Position numbers and translations under genes: made by a program
DNA from: Isoetes taiwanensis
Taxonomy: Eukaryota; Streptophyta; Lycopodiopsida; Isoetales; Isoetaceae
Reading direction: 5' to 3'
Assembly: GCA_021234155.1 (NCBI GenBank)
Contig: JAJEKV010000080.1
Span: 2,244,623 to 2,308,622, forward strand
DNA: 64,000 bases
Shown: in pieces, positions 44,401-56,206 of the stretch
Numbering within the stretch: the stretch's first letter is position 1
Layout: each line of letters opens with the position of its first letter
Notes under the pieces: generated by a model
What the model saw: the letters and a program-made list of their open reading frames with translations, nothing else
Databases searched by the model: none
What the model was told of the DNA's origin: nothing

Positions 44401-46290
44401 ATGAATTGATGTTATCAAATAAGGTTGGCAAATTCCCCGCTGCTTTTATCTATGAATGCGCCTCTAAGTTTCAGATTCGCTAGGAGACACATACCTTCAC
44501 GTGAGTACATTTCGGTCCACGATCCTTATACTTGTAAAAAGAAGGTGGTTTAAAGCAATGGTTTAGGAAATGTGAGGACAAAAGATGCCGATCGCGGAAT
44601 AGACACCCGCTTCGGACTGGGCAGAGTAGAGCAAATTGTGAGAAGTTTGGGCGCTTCATTGAGATTTTCTCCGCATTCTCGGATTATATTATGAAGACTT
44701 TGACATCAAGATGGCAAATCAGGTCTTTTGCCTAATTCTCACCGTACTGTGAATCGGAACGTTGATAATTTTAAATCAAGTCCAAATTGCAACCTCCGCC
44801 AATATCTATGCACATAAAATCCTGAAATGAGTACATCCATCTCCTTTGTATACTTAACTTCTTCATAAAACATTTCGTGCCATATAAGGTGTTCCCCTTA
44901 CTTCCATCCACTAACCCTCGTTAACCTTGACCACAACATAATTAGTATGCCCTATGAGGCCCCTTTGATATGTTTGATAATCCTTTAGATCACCATGCAT
45001 TTCAACTTCAGCCAAGAGCATTGGCTTTGGCAACTGTACATTATATTTCCATGGCTTTGATTTGTGGAATTGGATTTTTGTTGATCTTTTTTTGGCAACA
45101 TGCATGTTCTATAGTCCCATAAAACCATGCTAATGGAAAATAACAAAGATAAGAAACCGAGTCCAATACCCAAAGTCCGTTTCACATCACCCCTCTCTGC
45201 TTTTCTTCTCAAAATGTCGATGGAGCCTTTAATAACGTAAGACATCAACATTGTTTGCTACTTTATGCTCCAGCCTAAAATGAACGCATCTTTTTTGTGA
45301 CTCCGCACTCTCCACACGCTCTGGACATGCATGCCGAGATGAAAAATTCGCATCTTCAAAAAAGCACAAGCAAAAATGCATTCAAGAATGGTTTTAGACT
45401 TTAGCATATGATAATGACATGGAACGCCTCAGGCCTTATGTTCATGGCCATGCATGAGCGGCTCTCGGTGGCATGCCCTCGAAAGAAACTAAGAATAAAA
45501 CTTGAAAACTTAACATTTTTGGGAATCTTGGGAATCGATAACTTTCCCGCCAACACAACCCGTAAAAACTGGCATGAACCTGCCAAAAAAATCTAAAAAA
45601 GTTTTTGGTCAAACCTGAAAATCCGAAATTAACAAGATTGATATAGCCAAATTGAGGTCATTAATATGCAATGAATGGATCGGGGAACACTAGGCCCGAG
45701 TTTCAAATTATAGAGCCGTTGGAGAGACACGTGGAGGATAATGTGTAAAATGTATAAAGTGCATTGTCTGAGTTGAATGGATGATACGGAGCCTGGAAAA
45801 CAGAACATTCATACAATATAAAGAAATATTGACACAGTATTTGTGGAATAAAAATGCCATGGGGGTGGATCCCACTCGATATCAGGGAGTCAAATCGAGG
45901 GATAATCAAGCATCTAGCACCATATAAAACCTAGTGATAGGATAGAGTTTGGCTTAAAGGGAATGTATTAACTAATGGAGGGCATGAGATTATGACTCTA
46001 CACAGGACAGGACACGTGGAATGCTAGCGAAGGGACAAAGTACAAAAATTAATAGAGGCGATAGCTATCCGAACACAATAACACCATATGCATTCAATGT
46101 AATGTGAGGAGAGAATTTTGGGGGAAGCCTTCTAGTGACAAGAGGGGAGCCCAATATAAATTTAATTCTTCGTAAATTAGAAAAGATAGGAGATGGAATA
46201 GAAATGCCTCGGTGTATATTGTGGATATGCATCCGACTCTGGTGAATCACGATTGTAGCAATAGAGCTCAGCTTGTTGAACTATAGATAA

Positions 46291-46486
46291 GGGTGCTTTC
46301 CCATGGGCCTCTGATCTCAAGGTTTTCTTGAGGTCGAGATCAAGGCATGCAGGTTCCGTGGGCGCCGTGACCTCAAAGGCTCAGGTTTTTGACCTGAATC
46401 AAAAGTAATCGCCAAGCATTTCTTGACGCTCAGGTTTTTGTCCTGGATCCAGATCTTCAGGTCATCGATCTCATGGGAAAGCACCC
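46291..46486. mobile_element. Harbinger-like MITE, 196 bp
   Basis: Perfect 15-bp terminal inverted repeats GGGTGCTTTCCCATG (46291-46305) and CATGGGAAAGCACCC (46472-46486) are flanked by TAA at 46288-46290 and 46487-46489. The 3-bp TAA duplication and GGG-starting ends are typical of PIF/Harbinger MITEs. The interior has two copies of CTCAGGTTTTTG-CCTG and a GATCTCAAG / CTTGAGGTCGAGATC fold-back. There is no coding capacity. Confidence 0.85.
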
Positions 46487-46489
46487 TAA

Positions 46490-48479
46490 GGGAAAGCGAA
46501 TCCTGGAGGTAGCGGCACAAAGCGATGAGTGGGAGTCGACCAAGAAACCCTTTCATATAACAAAGAACTTGAGGGTGCATATGTAATGGAGAGCATCTCT
46601 GTCTGGAGGGAGGGTTAAGTTCTTGCGTAGCATGTGGTAGGGTACACTGTCTGCACTGTGATCAGTTACACAATGCACAAAATATGAAGGACACTAGATA
46701 CAATTTGCGGTTGCTCGAGATTATGGGGGTGCTACATGAGAAAAACGATGATGTAAGGCAAGCTGATAAGGAAAGAGCAGGTAAGTGCTTTAGTCTTCTT
46801 CAGATCATAGAAAAAAAAATAGAAAGCCGACAGGTACCAACCAGCATATGCTTCTTGTAGGCAATTATACCAAGGTTTGTGTATTGATGTGAAAAGAATC
46901 CAAATTGATTACGTCTACAGGGTTTTGATTCAAGAGGAACAGATTAAATCAAGGAGGGGGAACCCTTCAACTGAGGGAGTATACAGGTGGCTAAATCTAA
47001 ATAGGATTCCCCCGGCCTATTGCATCTAAATTGGATTGATCTACCCTAAATGGTCTGCCCCAACTGTGCCATGCACTGGTCAACTCTAACTGTCTGCTTC
47101 GCTTCGGTCTGCCCCAACTACTTAACAGCTCCAACTGTTCTGCCCCACTTCAGTCTGCTACCAACTATGTGATGTGCCCAATTATCTACCCTGATATTTT
47201 TTTCCATTAATATAATAGGATGATTGAGTAAGGGTGCTTTGGCACAGCCAGACACCTAAATTTTGTAAAAAATAGCAGTAAATTTTCTGATATATATTCT
47301 AGATATTGTTGCACAATATGATGCAAAGTGTTATGTGTACAAGTATGATTTAGGCACATAGTTGTAATTATTTAGTCTTTTCTTAGGACGATTAGCCAAT
47401 TAGCCAGTAATTGTGGGTAATCAACAGTAAGCCAAGTACGCAGAACCATACAGAACGTAACAGTTAAATAATTACATAAAGGTCAATCGAGATAATTTAT
47501 CTTGTAAAAGCAAATGAACAAATGGTATTGGTGTGCTCACACCTGGAACAAACTAGTCCAATGCCCACCTAAGGGATAAGGGGACTCCTAAACATCTTCT
47601 TTACTTCTGCAAATATGCTCTACAGGGTAACAGAAAACAAGCTGCTGAGAAAGACAAGGCCTATTCATCCGGAGTCACAACACAAAGAGCAACCTATGAG
47701 GTAATTTAGGAATTCCATGATGGAATTTAATGATCGTGGAAACTCCACCAAGGTTAATATCGCATTTATACACCACCGACAGATCAAGACCGCAGGATTT
47801 ATATCGCCACCGATCGATTGTCGTTTAAGAGTGGCTTCTGGCCCCATCATCACACCCGCCAAGCAAGAACAAAGTGATTTCCACCAAATGCCATCAAACT
47901 AACATCGCTAACAATATAAGCAGGACTGTGTGGTACTCCCATCGCTGCTATGGCATATGTGTACACCACTAACAAGTCAGGACTAAGTGACGGCATCACC
48001 GCTGATGACAAATAAAACCAGGGACAGATTATATCTGTTTGTGGGTACATGTTGCATACCAGTTGTGATTGTGTGGTACCCCAATCGCTATCAACATATA
48101 TATACAAAAAGGGGGGGCTGAGGGGGGGAAGAGGGGAGAAACAAAGCATGAATTGAAGGAGAAGAAGGAAGGAAAGCAGTTTGTTACAATTGGATGGAAA
48201 TAATAGGGGATGAAATGATTTAAAGAAGATGGTTGGAAAATAGAAAAATGGATACGTAGCAGAGGATATGGTATATCAATTCACAATAAAAAGAGAAGGA
48301 AAATGGGAAATCTGGTATTGATAATTAAATGCTTGATAAGTTTGGTACCTTTGAAATTTGAAGAATAGAATGGTAGAACGAAGAAGGAATTCAAAAGCAA
48401 AGGCCTTTAAATCGAAAAGCCTCATCAAGTAAAACCAGCCGCATAAACAGCCTACAACATCGATTTTAAGAAGCCCCGC
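46490..48479. other. Unassigned DNA with small repeats
   Basis: A degenerate repeat of CTGCCCCAACT lies at 47040-47170. At 47229 a TAA followed by GGGTGCTTTGGCACAG resembles the end of another Harbinger-like element with no partner found. At 47930-48100 two related blocks share GTGTGGTAC-CCCATCGCT and end in a TATGTGTAC or TATATATAC run. No gene is supported. Confidence 0.5.
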
Positions 48480-48587
48480 CTACCTTTATCAATGGAGAGA
48501 AGCGCGTAGGCGACGTGAAGCCATCCCCGAAATCCTTGCAACCGCCAACTCCACTCATGAGCAAGATGGATATAGCAACTCTTACTC

Positions 48588-48824
48588 ATGAGCAAGATGG
48601 ATAGCATGATCGAAATGAAGGAGATGGTGGCGGTTCAAGGGGAGAAGATAGCAAACATTGAGTCTCAGATAGAGATCGTAAAGGAGGCGGAAAGAGAAGC
48701 AAAGGCGGATCGGATAGACATGCAGGAGAGACTTGAGGCTTTGGAAAAAGAGGGAGAACACCACATCGCATTGACCGTAAACCTAAAGGAGATGATAGCC
48801 AGGGTTCAAAAAATACCTGGATAA
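48588..48824 (+). pseudogene. LINE ORF1-like coiled-coil segment
   Basis: A 78-codon frame of mostly heptad-like helix (GEKIANIESQIEIVKEAERE, DRIDMQERLEALEKEGEHH). Plant and animal L1-type ORF1 proteins, which bind element RNA, often carry such coiled coils. Further ORF1-like text follows in broken frames at about 49110-49350 (VAEFFQRELGEPRGVIVKAE; VSIERLRRTEK). Assignment rests on the position before the LINE endonuclease and on composition. Confidence 0.45.
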
Positions 48825-49599
48825 ACCCTTTGTTTGTCTGGTCCACTTTAGAAATTGCTGGTCGAAATTTTTGGATACTGGAAAAAATCCCATAGAAAAA
48901 AACGTAGTTTAATGTAAAATCCGGTATATTTGTATCTTGTTATAAATATAATCCGGTACGCATTGTATATAGGCGGAAAATTGTCTGGTGAAGGCTGCAG
49001 AGTTTTTTGAACCCTGATGATAGCAAGGCAAGTAAAGAAAATCAGGATCAGTTTTTGGTGAAGATAGATGTAAAAGGAATAGGGATCAATAAATTTCCTA
49101 AATAAGATGTGTATGAAATGGTTGCAGAGTTTTTTCAGAGAGAATTGGGGGAACCAAGAGGAGTCATAGTAAAAGCAGAACGAGCTGGAGTGTTTCGGGG
49201 AGAGGGGGGGGGCATATCAACATCACAATCAGGGACGCAACTGCGAAAAGGAAGATATTGAAAAAGGCAAAGTGGTCCAGGTCCGGGGGGTGAAGGTTAT
49301 AGAATCAAAAGACAAAGGCCCAGGAGCATTACGCGTAAGCATAGAGCGACTAAGGAGAACTGAGAAATGAAGGAGTGAAGGTGTAGCTACATGATGGGAG
49401 AGTGCAAACTCAGGAATCCCAATATCAAGAAACGTGCTCTGGCCAGGCGTGGTGGTGGGGAGATGTGCCAGCCAGCAATAGCGACAATAGAGAAATCGAT
49501 TAGTGGAATGGGGAAGAGCCTGGAAGCGAGAATCCATGGATACTGGGGACAGGGGCTGAAAGGAAGAGAAACAGGGGATGGAATGAAGGAAGAGTGGAA

Positions 49600-49790
49600 T
49601 GGATAATGGTGGACAAAGGAACTGGAAGGAAGTGGGGTAAATGGAATGGAATGGGGAAGCCGGAACTATAGTGGAATGGAGGGGAGTTCAATAAGTGGAT
49701 GGAATGGACCATGGTGGATATGGAATGGAGAAGGGCATGAGATAGAAGGATATGAAGGAAGAAATGGAAGAAAGGAATGAGGGAAAGGCA
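49600..49790 (+). repeat. GGAATGG-rich low-complexity tract
   Basis: Degenerate repeats of GGAATGG, GTGGA and GGAAGG inside the LINE, between its ORF1-like part and the endonuclease. It makes a long open minus frame of 143 codons (49500-49931) that is not a gene. Confidence 0.8.
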
Positions 49791-50637
49791 TAGTAGGGTG
49801 GTTTTGTGTATTGAATAGTAGCAACCCAGGATAGCCGCAGATAGTAGAGCGTGATCTAAGACCAACACATTGTAGCGGAAATTAAACACAAGTAATAAAG
49901 AAGTCTCATTTATAACGTGGCATATGCACAACCCAGCTCAGCAATTCATCCAAATTGGGGAGCAAAGGTTCCTTAAGGTCAAATTTGTCTAAGCATAACC
50001 TAGCTATCTAGCCAATAATGAGTTGGGTAAGGTTAGTTATGTTATTTAATGTTTTCTAGACATGAATGTTTTTTATAGAAATCTAGACGAATCATGGCTA
50101 ATATTACTTGCCAAAATTTAAGTATCTTTATTTTCCAAGTGCAATTAGAAATTCTTTATTCTCCCAAGATCCATATTTAATCAAGGATAACAAAACACAT
50201 TATAACTATAGTTGTACGATGCAATGCCACACAACTTAACCTCAGAAATGAGAACTGGCTTATCCTTGCAGATAAACTAAATTTATTAAAGTGGAGGTCT
50301 TTAAGAAATGCTCTGCATCCCAGAAGTATTTGAAATAATAATAGCTAAGCAACAACTCTTAAAGTTATTATATGTACCGGATGGATATGGAGAATAGATT
50401 AGGTTACAAGAAAGCCTAGAATATTAGGCAATTTCTTAAGAAATCGAAGGAGGTAGAGGATAAGGCGGATCCATAGCTATGATGCTTAGTGGATGCGCGT
50501 AATTTTCAAAATGGAGTACTTGTTTGTAGAAAAGTTGGCTAATTTTATTTTTTATCTATAATGTATTCTACCAAACCATAGCATCAAAATTTCTCGACAA
50601 TTTTAAAATAGCCTTTTGGCTTAACTTTCGTCTTTTT

Positions 50638-51240
50638 ATGGCTACCTCGTTGGGGAGACGCAATGCGTTTAAAAAGAAAGAGATGCTTTATATGGGTGGT
50701 TTCAACGCAAGAACAGGTGGGGAACAAGCTAAGATAATAACACCAACAGAACTGAGTGAGGGGAAGGTGGAGGAATATATAGGATTTGAACATATATCAG
50801 AGGATCATATAAAAATAGGCAGACATGGGAGAATGCTAGTGAATGTATGTACGCGGCGGAAATGATAATAGCGAATGGAGTTAGAAAATGGAGAGGTTTA
50901 GGAGGGTATACATGTCAAATGTATACATGGAAGAATATATGGACTATGTCATATTAGACCCCTAGTGTATGGAAAGGATCAGAGACATTAAGCTACTGGA
51001 GTGGCCAGTAGGGGCGACGAAGACACACATACAGTATAGAAGTAGGGTCGAATTGCACCAATGACTTAATATAGATGAGGATAGGTAATGGGTATAAATT
51101 AAACTTAAGATAGATGAATTTAGAGGCACCATGAAGACCATGGTAACAGAAGCAGAATGGGAAGGGAAGGGATCCTTGGACATGGGAAAGATGTTAGATG
51201 AAATTCTGACGAATGCATGCACCATAATATATGGTCAAAA
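50638..51240 (+). pseudogene. LINE endonuclease domain, C-terminal half
   Basis: The endonuclease nicks target DNA to prime reverse transcription. MLYMGGFNARTGGEQAK at about 50683 matches the GDFNA-G motif, with Gly in place of Asp. A shifted frame continues EMIIANGVRKWRGLGGYTCQ and MYTWKNI, then YVILDPSVWK near 50940. The first half of the domain is missing, and stops at 50862 and later break it. Confidence 0.7.
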
Positions 51241-51670
51241 ACTTAAGAGACAAAATTGAGAAACAATGGCGGTGATGTGGTAACGTAATTGTGAATGTAA
51301 GGCACCAAAGGGGAAAGTGTATGGAAAGGAACGGAAAGATACAAGGAATTTGAAGAGGTATATATGAAGATAGTACAAAGAAAGAAAGAGGGGATTTATA
51401 AGAATATATCAGGAAAAAATATGTATCAGATAAAGAGGCATCCAAGAGGCTTCTGGAAAGTGTTCAAGAAGCATAAATAACTGACCAAAGAGTATGAAAA
51501 GAGCATTTAAACAAGTTGTGCCAGGCGAAGGCACTCCAATAACCGCCTAAATACACAGGAAAACATTCACAACAGAAAATAGAAGTGGCACTATACCGGG
51601 CTGAGCAACACACCCAGATTCCTTGTAGGGTTTACGAATCGATATACCTAAAGGTGTACAAGGTCAAAGC

Positions 51671-52522
51671 ATGGCGGTAATAGTAGGGAGAATATTGAAT
51701 GCGGTGCTCATGGAAGGACTCCCAACAAGTTGGCAGTGCAATAAGATAATCCCTCGACTGAAGGGAGGTGACCCACTTAATCCAAGCAATTACAGAACTA
51801 TTATGGTAAGTAGTGGAATGGCAAAATGGTATAGCAAAGTGATAGAAATACGGACCACAGAATGGGCTGAGTCAAATAAAAAACAGGCAGGGGAACAAGC
51901 GAGTTTTAGGCCAAATCACTCAACAGTTGACCATCTGGTGACTTTGAGGGTATTGGTAGAGAAAAGGAAAGCACAAGGCAAAACCTTATATTGTTGTTTT
52001 GTGGATTTTAGGAAAGCCTTTGACATGATGCCAAGGGATAAGCTATTGGAAGGCTCCAAAAGCTGGAATTGCCTCAAGGTCTACTGATAGCAATTGCCCG
52101 ACTATGAGAAAGTGGAGGCCAAAATGAGGATAGAGGATGAGGCCATTGAAAGCGACATAGGGGTCAAACAGGGCTGCCCATTATCACCCAAGATATTTGG
52201 ATTGTATATAGATGCATTGGGAGCATTTACAAGGAACCAGGGAGGGGACGAACATGCACCAAGGGTGGGAGGAAGCATAGTACCAATTATATTATATGCA
52301 GATGACCTAATAATGATGACAACGGACAAAAAAGGGTTAGGAAGAATGATGGAAATACTAGAAGGCTTCTGCAGTCGTACATGGCTAATAGTCAACCTTG
52401 AAAAGACAAAAATATCAGGGCTTTGTCGTATAACTCATGAGGGTGGAGAGGAAGTCGTACATGGGCCAATCAGCTGGAACAACATCCCAATACAAATAAT
52501 TGGATACAAAATAGAGCCGTAA
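51671..52522 (+). pseudogene. LINE reverse transcriptase
   Basis: Two adjacent frames cover the RT palm. Frame one (51671-52087) has CNKIIPRLKGGDPLNPSNYR, KKQAGEQASFRPNHSTVDHL and motif A, CCFVDFRKAFDMMPRDKL. Frame two (52094-52522) has motif B, IGVKQGCPLSPKIFGLYIDA, and the catalytic box LYADDLIMM near 52300. The stop at about 52085 and the frame change between the two are the only breaks in this domain. Confidence 0.93.
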
Positions 52523-52545
52523 GAACGGAAACAGGGAAAGAAGAG

Positions 52546-53182
52546 ATGGCAAACAAACGACAAAAAAGTTATGGGTGCAATCAAGGCAATGCGAAATGTG
52601 ATCAGCGTGACCGGGGGTCAAAACACAAACAAACCGGTATGGCGGTAAACTTCAGCGACATGCCATATGGAGGGGAGGTATGGGGATGTGGTGCATCACT
52701 AGACAAATGGTCAAAGGCGAGGTTAATTTGGCACCACCGTTTGTAAGGAGCTAGGAGGAAAAAGGCCACCCCAAATAATAATATTGTTAATAAAAATAGT
52801 AATAACCTCTTGAGGTATTGGCATTGGAGAGAACAATCCCTTTCCTAAGCACGAACAATATGTATGTCTTCAGAATACAATTAGTCAGGCAAGTGATCGA
52901 AGAATCGAAGGTAATGGCAGCAAGCAATGACGGGTTGGCAGCGAAAATGCAAAGAATGGGGGCACAAAGGATGGGTGTAGACCTAGTAGAGGGGAAGTGA
53001 GAACAAAAAGCCATGTGAAGGGCGACAGCCCCCGGATAATGCACAACAAAAGGCAACCGGACACAAAACTTGGCATGTTCTTGGAGAGCATGAACCCCGA
53101 AGGTAGCATCATCCAGCACATATACACAAATAGTAGCATAACGAAATCCGCAAGGATAGTAACTGGAAGATTCAGAGGGTAA
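52546..53182 (+). pseudogene. LINE ORF2, post-RT region
   Basis: The frame at 52546-52746 ends in SDMPYGGEVWGCGASLDKWS, the YG-EVWG motif that follows RT in this LINE group. Pieces at 52818-53000 (VFRIQLVRQVIEESKVMAAS) continue it. I see no Cys-His zinc motif. Confidence 0.6.
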
Positions 53183-53560
53183 TTACAATGGATCAAATGT
53201 AGATGGAAGGAATTATAGAAATGGGACACAGACCGTGAATTAAAATCTTGGGAAGGAAGGACAAAGGGGTGGAGGAGAATAGATGCCCAACATATGAATG
53301 ACAGGAAAGAAGTCTCTTGAGGTAGAGTGGGAACAGAGGGATATGCTGCACAAGGATAGTTCCGAGCAAAATGGATGGCTTAATAAAATGCATCAAACTA
53401 ATTTAGAAGAGCATGAGAGTAGATACAAGGAGTTGGAAAGGATAAATTACAAAATGGCATAGATAATTCATGTGTGCCATAAAGCTGCCAAAGGGTTACC
53501 GTGTAGGGAGGAGAATAAGCTTTTCCCTTACTGGGTTTTTCAATATTCTCCTGCACTTTG

Positions 53561-55921
53561 AGACTGGAAACTACCAATTGTCAAAATGGTATAAACGATG
53601 TTAAATCCGTGTTCAAGTCGTGTTCACTCCACTGCCTTCTCATTATATTTTGTACACCCTTCTTTATTCCTTTATTAGCCTTATAGTTGATGTGAAACTA
53701 TATATCTTGTATATGTACATAGTATAAAAATAGAGTTATTAGTCAATTTATGATAATCATAGGATTTGATGGATAAAATTTGTAACTACCGCCAATGAAT
53801 TATAATTTGGGCTTGTCTTATGTTTAGTCTGCGCTGTATATAAACAATTTCATCTCCTTCACTTATTAAGAAGTGGGGCCAGAGCAGAATTGATTCCTAG
53901 ACCTACTTTAGACATCACCCATTTTTCGTAATGAGTGTATGTGCAGATATGTTTATATAATATAAGCGGAGCTAGTAACTATCTTGTGTTTCTTTTAGGC
54001 ATTTATCTTATTTATTACTGTTTTATAGATTACTATTTTTCAACATCATAAAATTACTATTGAAGTGCCATTTTTGAAATCTCTATCATCGTAGCTATTA
54101 AATAATAAACTTGTCATTATGTTTCATAAAAATTCAGATTTCTAGGCCATCATAAAAATTATTGTTGATTTAACATTTATAACTTCTTATTTATATCAAA
54201 TATGCATGATAAGGGTATTGTTTATAAACTTTATTATTTCTTGTATAAAGCATTTGTTGATTTTTAAAGTTTAAGAAAGAGATAGGTTGTTTTTGTTGGG
54301 AGCCTACAGTAAGTAACTTAATTTGAGGAAGTTGGTTCTTTGAGAGCGATGGCATGCTACTTCCGCAGTTCTTAAGGTTAGGCGAGGAAGTCGGGCCCAA
54401 GTAGTGCGGCGAGGAAGCTTTAGTGCGAGAAGGGCAAAACAACAGAGCTTCCAAACAGGTATCTACTCGAGGTTATAAACATAATTTTTTTTCTCAAATT
54501 CGTACAAAAGGGCTTCAAATTTACTATTTAATCCAAAAAGCGGGCATTCCAATACAGACTAAGAAGCTTACCAAAGAAGCATGGGAAGAAATTTGGATTT
54601 TGTGTAATACTCTGATTCTGAGGCCTTATTTACAGAATCGTTTTTTCATCCCTTTTCTAAACCAGCATCCCTCCAAGTCTTGATTCAAAATCAACCTGTT
54701 CGGGTGTAGCTTTAAGACTTCCTCTTCCTGAAGAAAGCTCTGCATAGCCAAATTTCTTCCTTTTTGCTTCAATACCTAATACAAATTCCGATATCCAAAA
54801 GCCAATGCAAAACATCCTCCAAATCTTCTGCCCTAAAATCCCCCTTAAACCCCCTTTGGTTTGGGTGCATATTCTGCGAGGTGACTCAGAGACAGCGAGT
54901 ATTGGATAGGCATATTCACCCCATATTCTTAATCTACAAATGCGTAAAGTTCCTCGTTTGTGGGGTATGCAGAGTACAAAATTTGCTATACTTGTATAAC
55001 AAGATTTGCAAAATACTATAGATTTCAAGCGAGGAATACTATATGGTGTTGATTTACGTCGTGCAAAATACAATTATATAGAGGCTTTCATGCCCCTCGT
55101 CACCCGTGTGAATATACCCAAACAAAGGGGTTTTAGGGGATTTTAATTTAAATGTGTTGGACCCAATGGTTGTGTTGAGAATTAATAATGATAGGTAGTT
55201 ATGTGTTGGATTTGTTAATGTCAATGGTTGTTGTTATGTGTTGGTTGTTATGTGTTGGGGGATTTAATTTTTATATTGGATGTTAATAGTTTGTGTTGCA
55301 AAAAAAATTGTATAGGGGAGCCTTAGGGACGTCCACCTCCCCAGGTGTGACAAAATTTTAGAATTCAAACGGAGAAAAAACTACAGAATTCATTTGAGGC
55401 TTTATTGGCACGAATTTCATCCTAATAAAACAAATAGAACATAAGTAAAAAGTTACACCACCATAAAGATAGGCGATTGATCTAGGTATTACGAGAAGTC
55501 GTAAGTTTACAACGCCCCGTATACAAAACATTTTCAACTGGAATTTAAAGCGACCTTTGTCCTCCAAGGATTCTTGTGGTGAAAACTAAAGTGGAAAACT
55601 TTTAAGCATTGTACAAGGATCTAGAAACCTTGGAATTTGCTTAATAAGCGCCTCAAAATCTAAAATGCATGATAATGTTTTGCAAGCTTCATTAGAGATG
55701 AGCCATAAAACAATATCCAATAAGCAATCTGTATTAATGTTGGTAGGATGTGAAAGCCTGCAAACCCGGCAAAAGAAAAATTTTGTTTTAGCATACGCCA
55801 AGCAACCAAACACCATCCATATCATACACTATCAAAAAGATCTGGAGAGTGCTGCTTACATAATAAAAATCGTCTCAAAGCGAGCTCTGGATCAAAAAGT
55901 TATGATAAGAAATGTGTTGTC
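53561..55921. other. Unassigned AT-rich DNA
   Basis: Frames at plus 54423-54683 and minus 54657-55073 are open for 86 and 138 codons, the latter with text such as GQKIWRMFCIGFWISEFVLG, but neither matches a family I know. At 55120-55310 there is a degenerate TGTTATGTGTTGG and GGGGATTTTAATTT repeat. Confidence 0.4.
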
Positions 55922-56206
55922 GTGAGAGCGCACACATGCGCCTTCCAAGCCCTTCATGTGCCCATTATACACCACACACACAAAAGAGGCTTTGTTGTGA
56001 GCCATTGGTTGTTGACGGTGACGCTACTACGCACAAAAAGGGAGAAAACTTGTTGTGAGCCATTGGTTTTCAAGCCCTTCATGTACTTGGCTATGCACCA
56101 CACACTCAAAAAAGAGAACTTTTATTTGTGAACCGTGGTTTGATGACCATTATGCACCACGCACAAAAAGGGCTTTTGTTGTGAGCCATTGGTTGTTGAC
56201 CATTGA
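55922..56206 (+). repeat. Degenerate tandem repeat of about 60-70 bp
   Basis: Four imperfect units with the pieces ATGCACCAC-CACAAAAA, TTGTTGTGAGCCATTGGTT and CAAGCCCTTCATGT. The phrase GTGAGCCATTGGTT occurs at about 55998, 56056 and 56181, with a variant near 56130. Confidence 0.85.

Larger units (their letters stand above)
37913..46287. other. Ancient unassigned DNA with local duplications
   Basis: Eight kilobases without a frame longer than about 91 codons. The longer frames (minus 38307-38582, 44985-45251 and 45105-44911; plus 45408-45596) match nothing I know. Recognisable structure is limited to the duplications listed separately at 39972-40330 and 41336-41461. Confidence 0.5.
48480..53560 (+). 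mobile_element. Decayed LINE (non-LTR retrotransposon)
   Basis: Plus-strand pieces of a LINE in order: an ORF1-like helical frame (48588-48824), apurinic endonuclease pieces (50638-51240), RT (51671-52522) and a post-RT region (52546-53182). Neither end is sharply defined, and no poly(A) tail or target duplication was found. About 1.2 kb between ORF1 and the endonuclease is low-complexity or AT-rich and may include an insertion. Confidence 0.85.

Noticed and set aside
37913-46287. Organelle DNA insertion or rRNA
   Set aside because: No plastid, mitochondrial or rRNA sequence I know could be recognised.
49500-49931. A 143-codon minus frame in the LINE
   Set aside because: It is produced by the GGAATGG-rich tract and consists mostly of His, Ser, Pro and Leu repeats.
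54657-55073. A 138-codon minus frame as a possible gene
   Set aside because: No recognisable domain, overlapping open frames on the other strand and no context; kept only as unassigned DNA.
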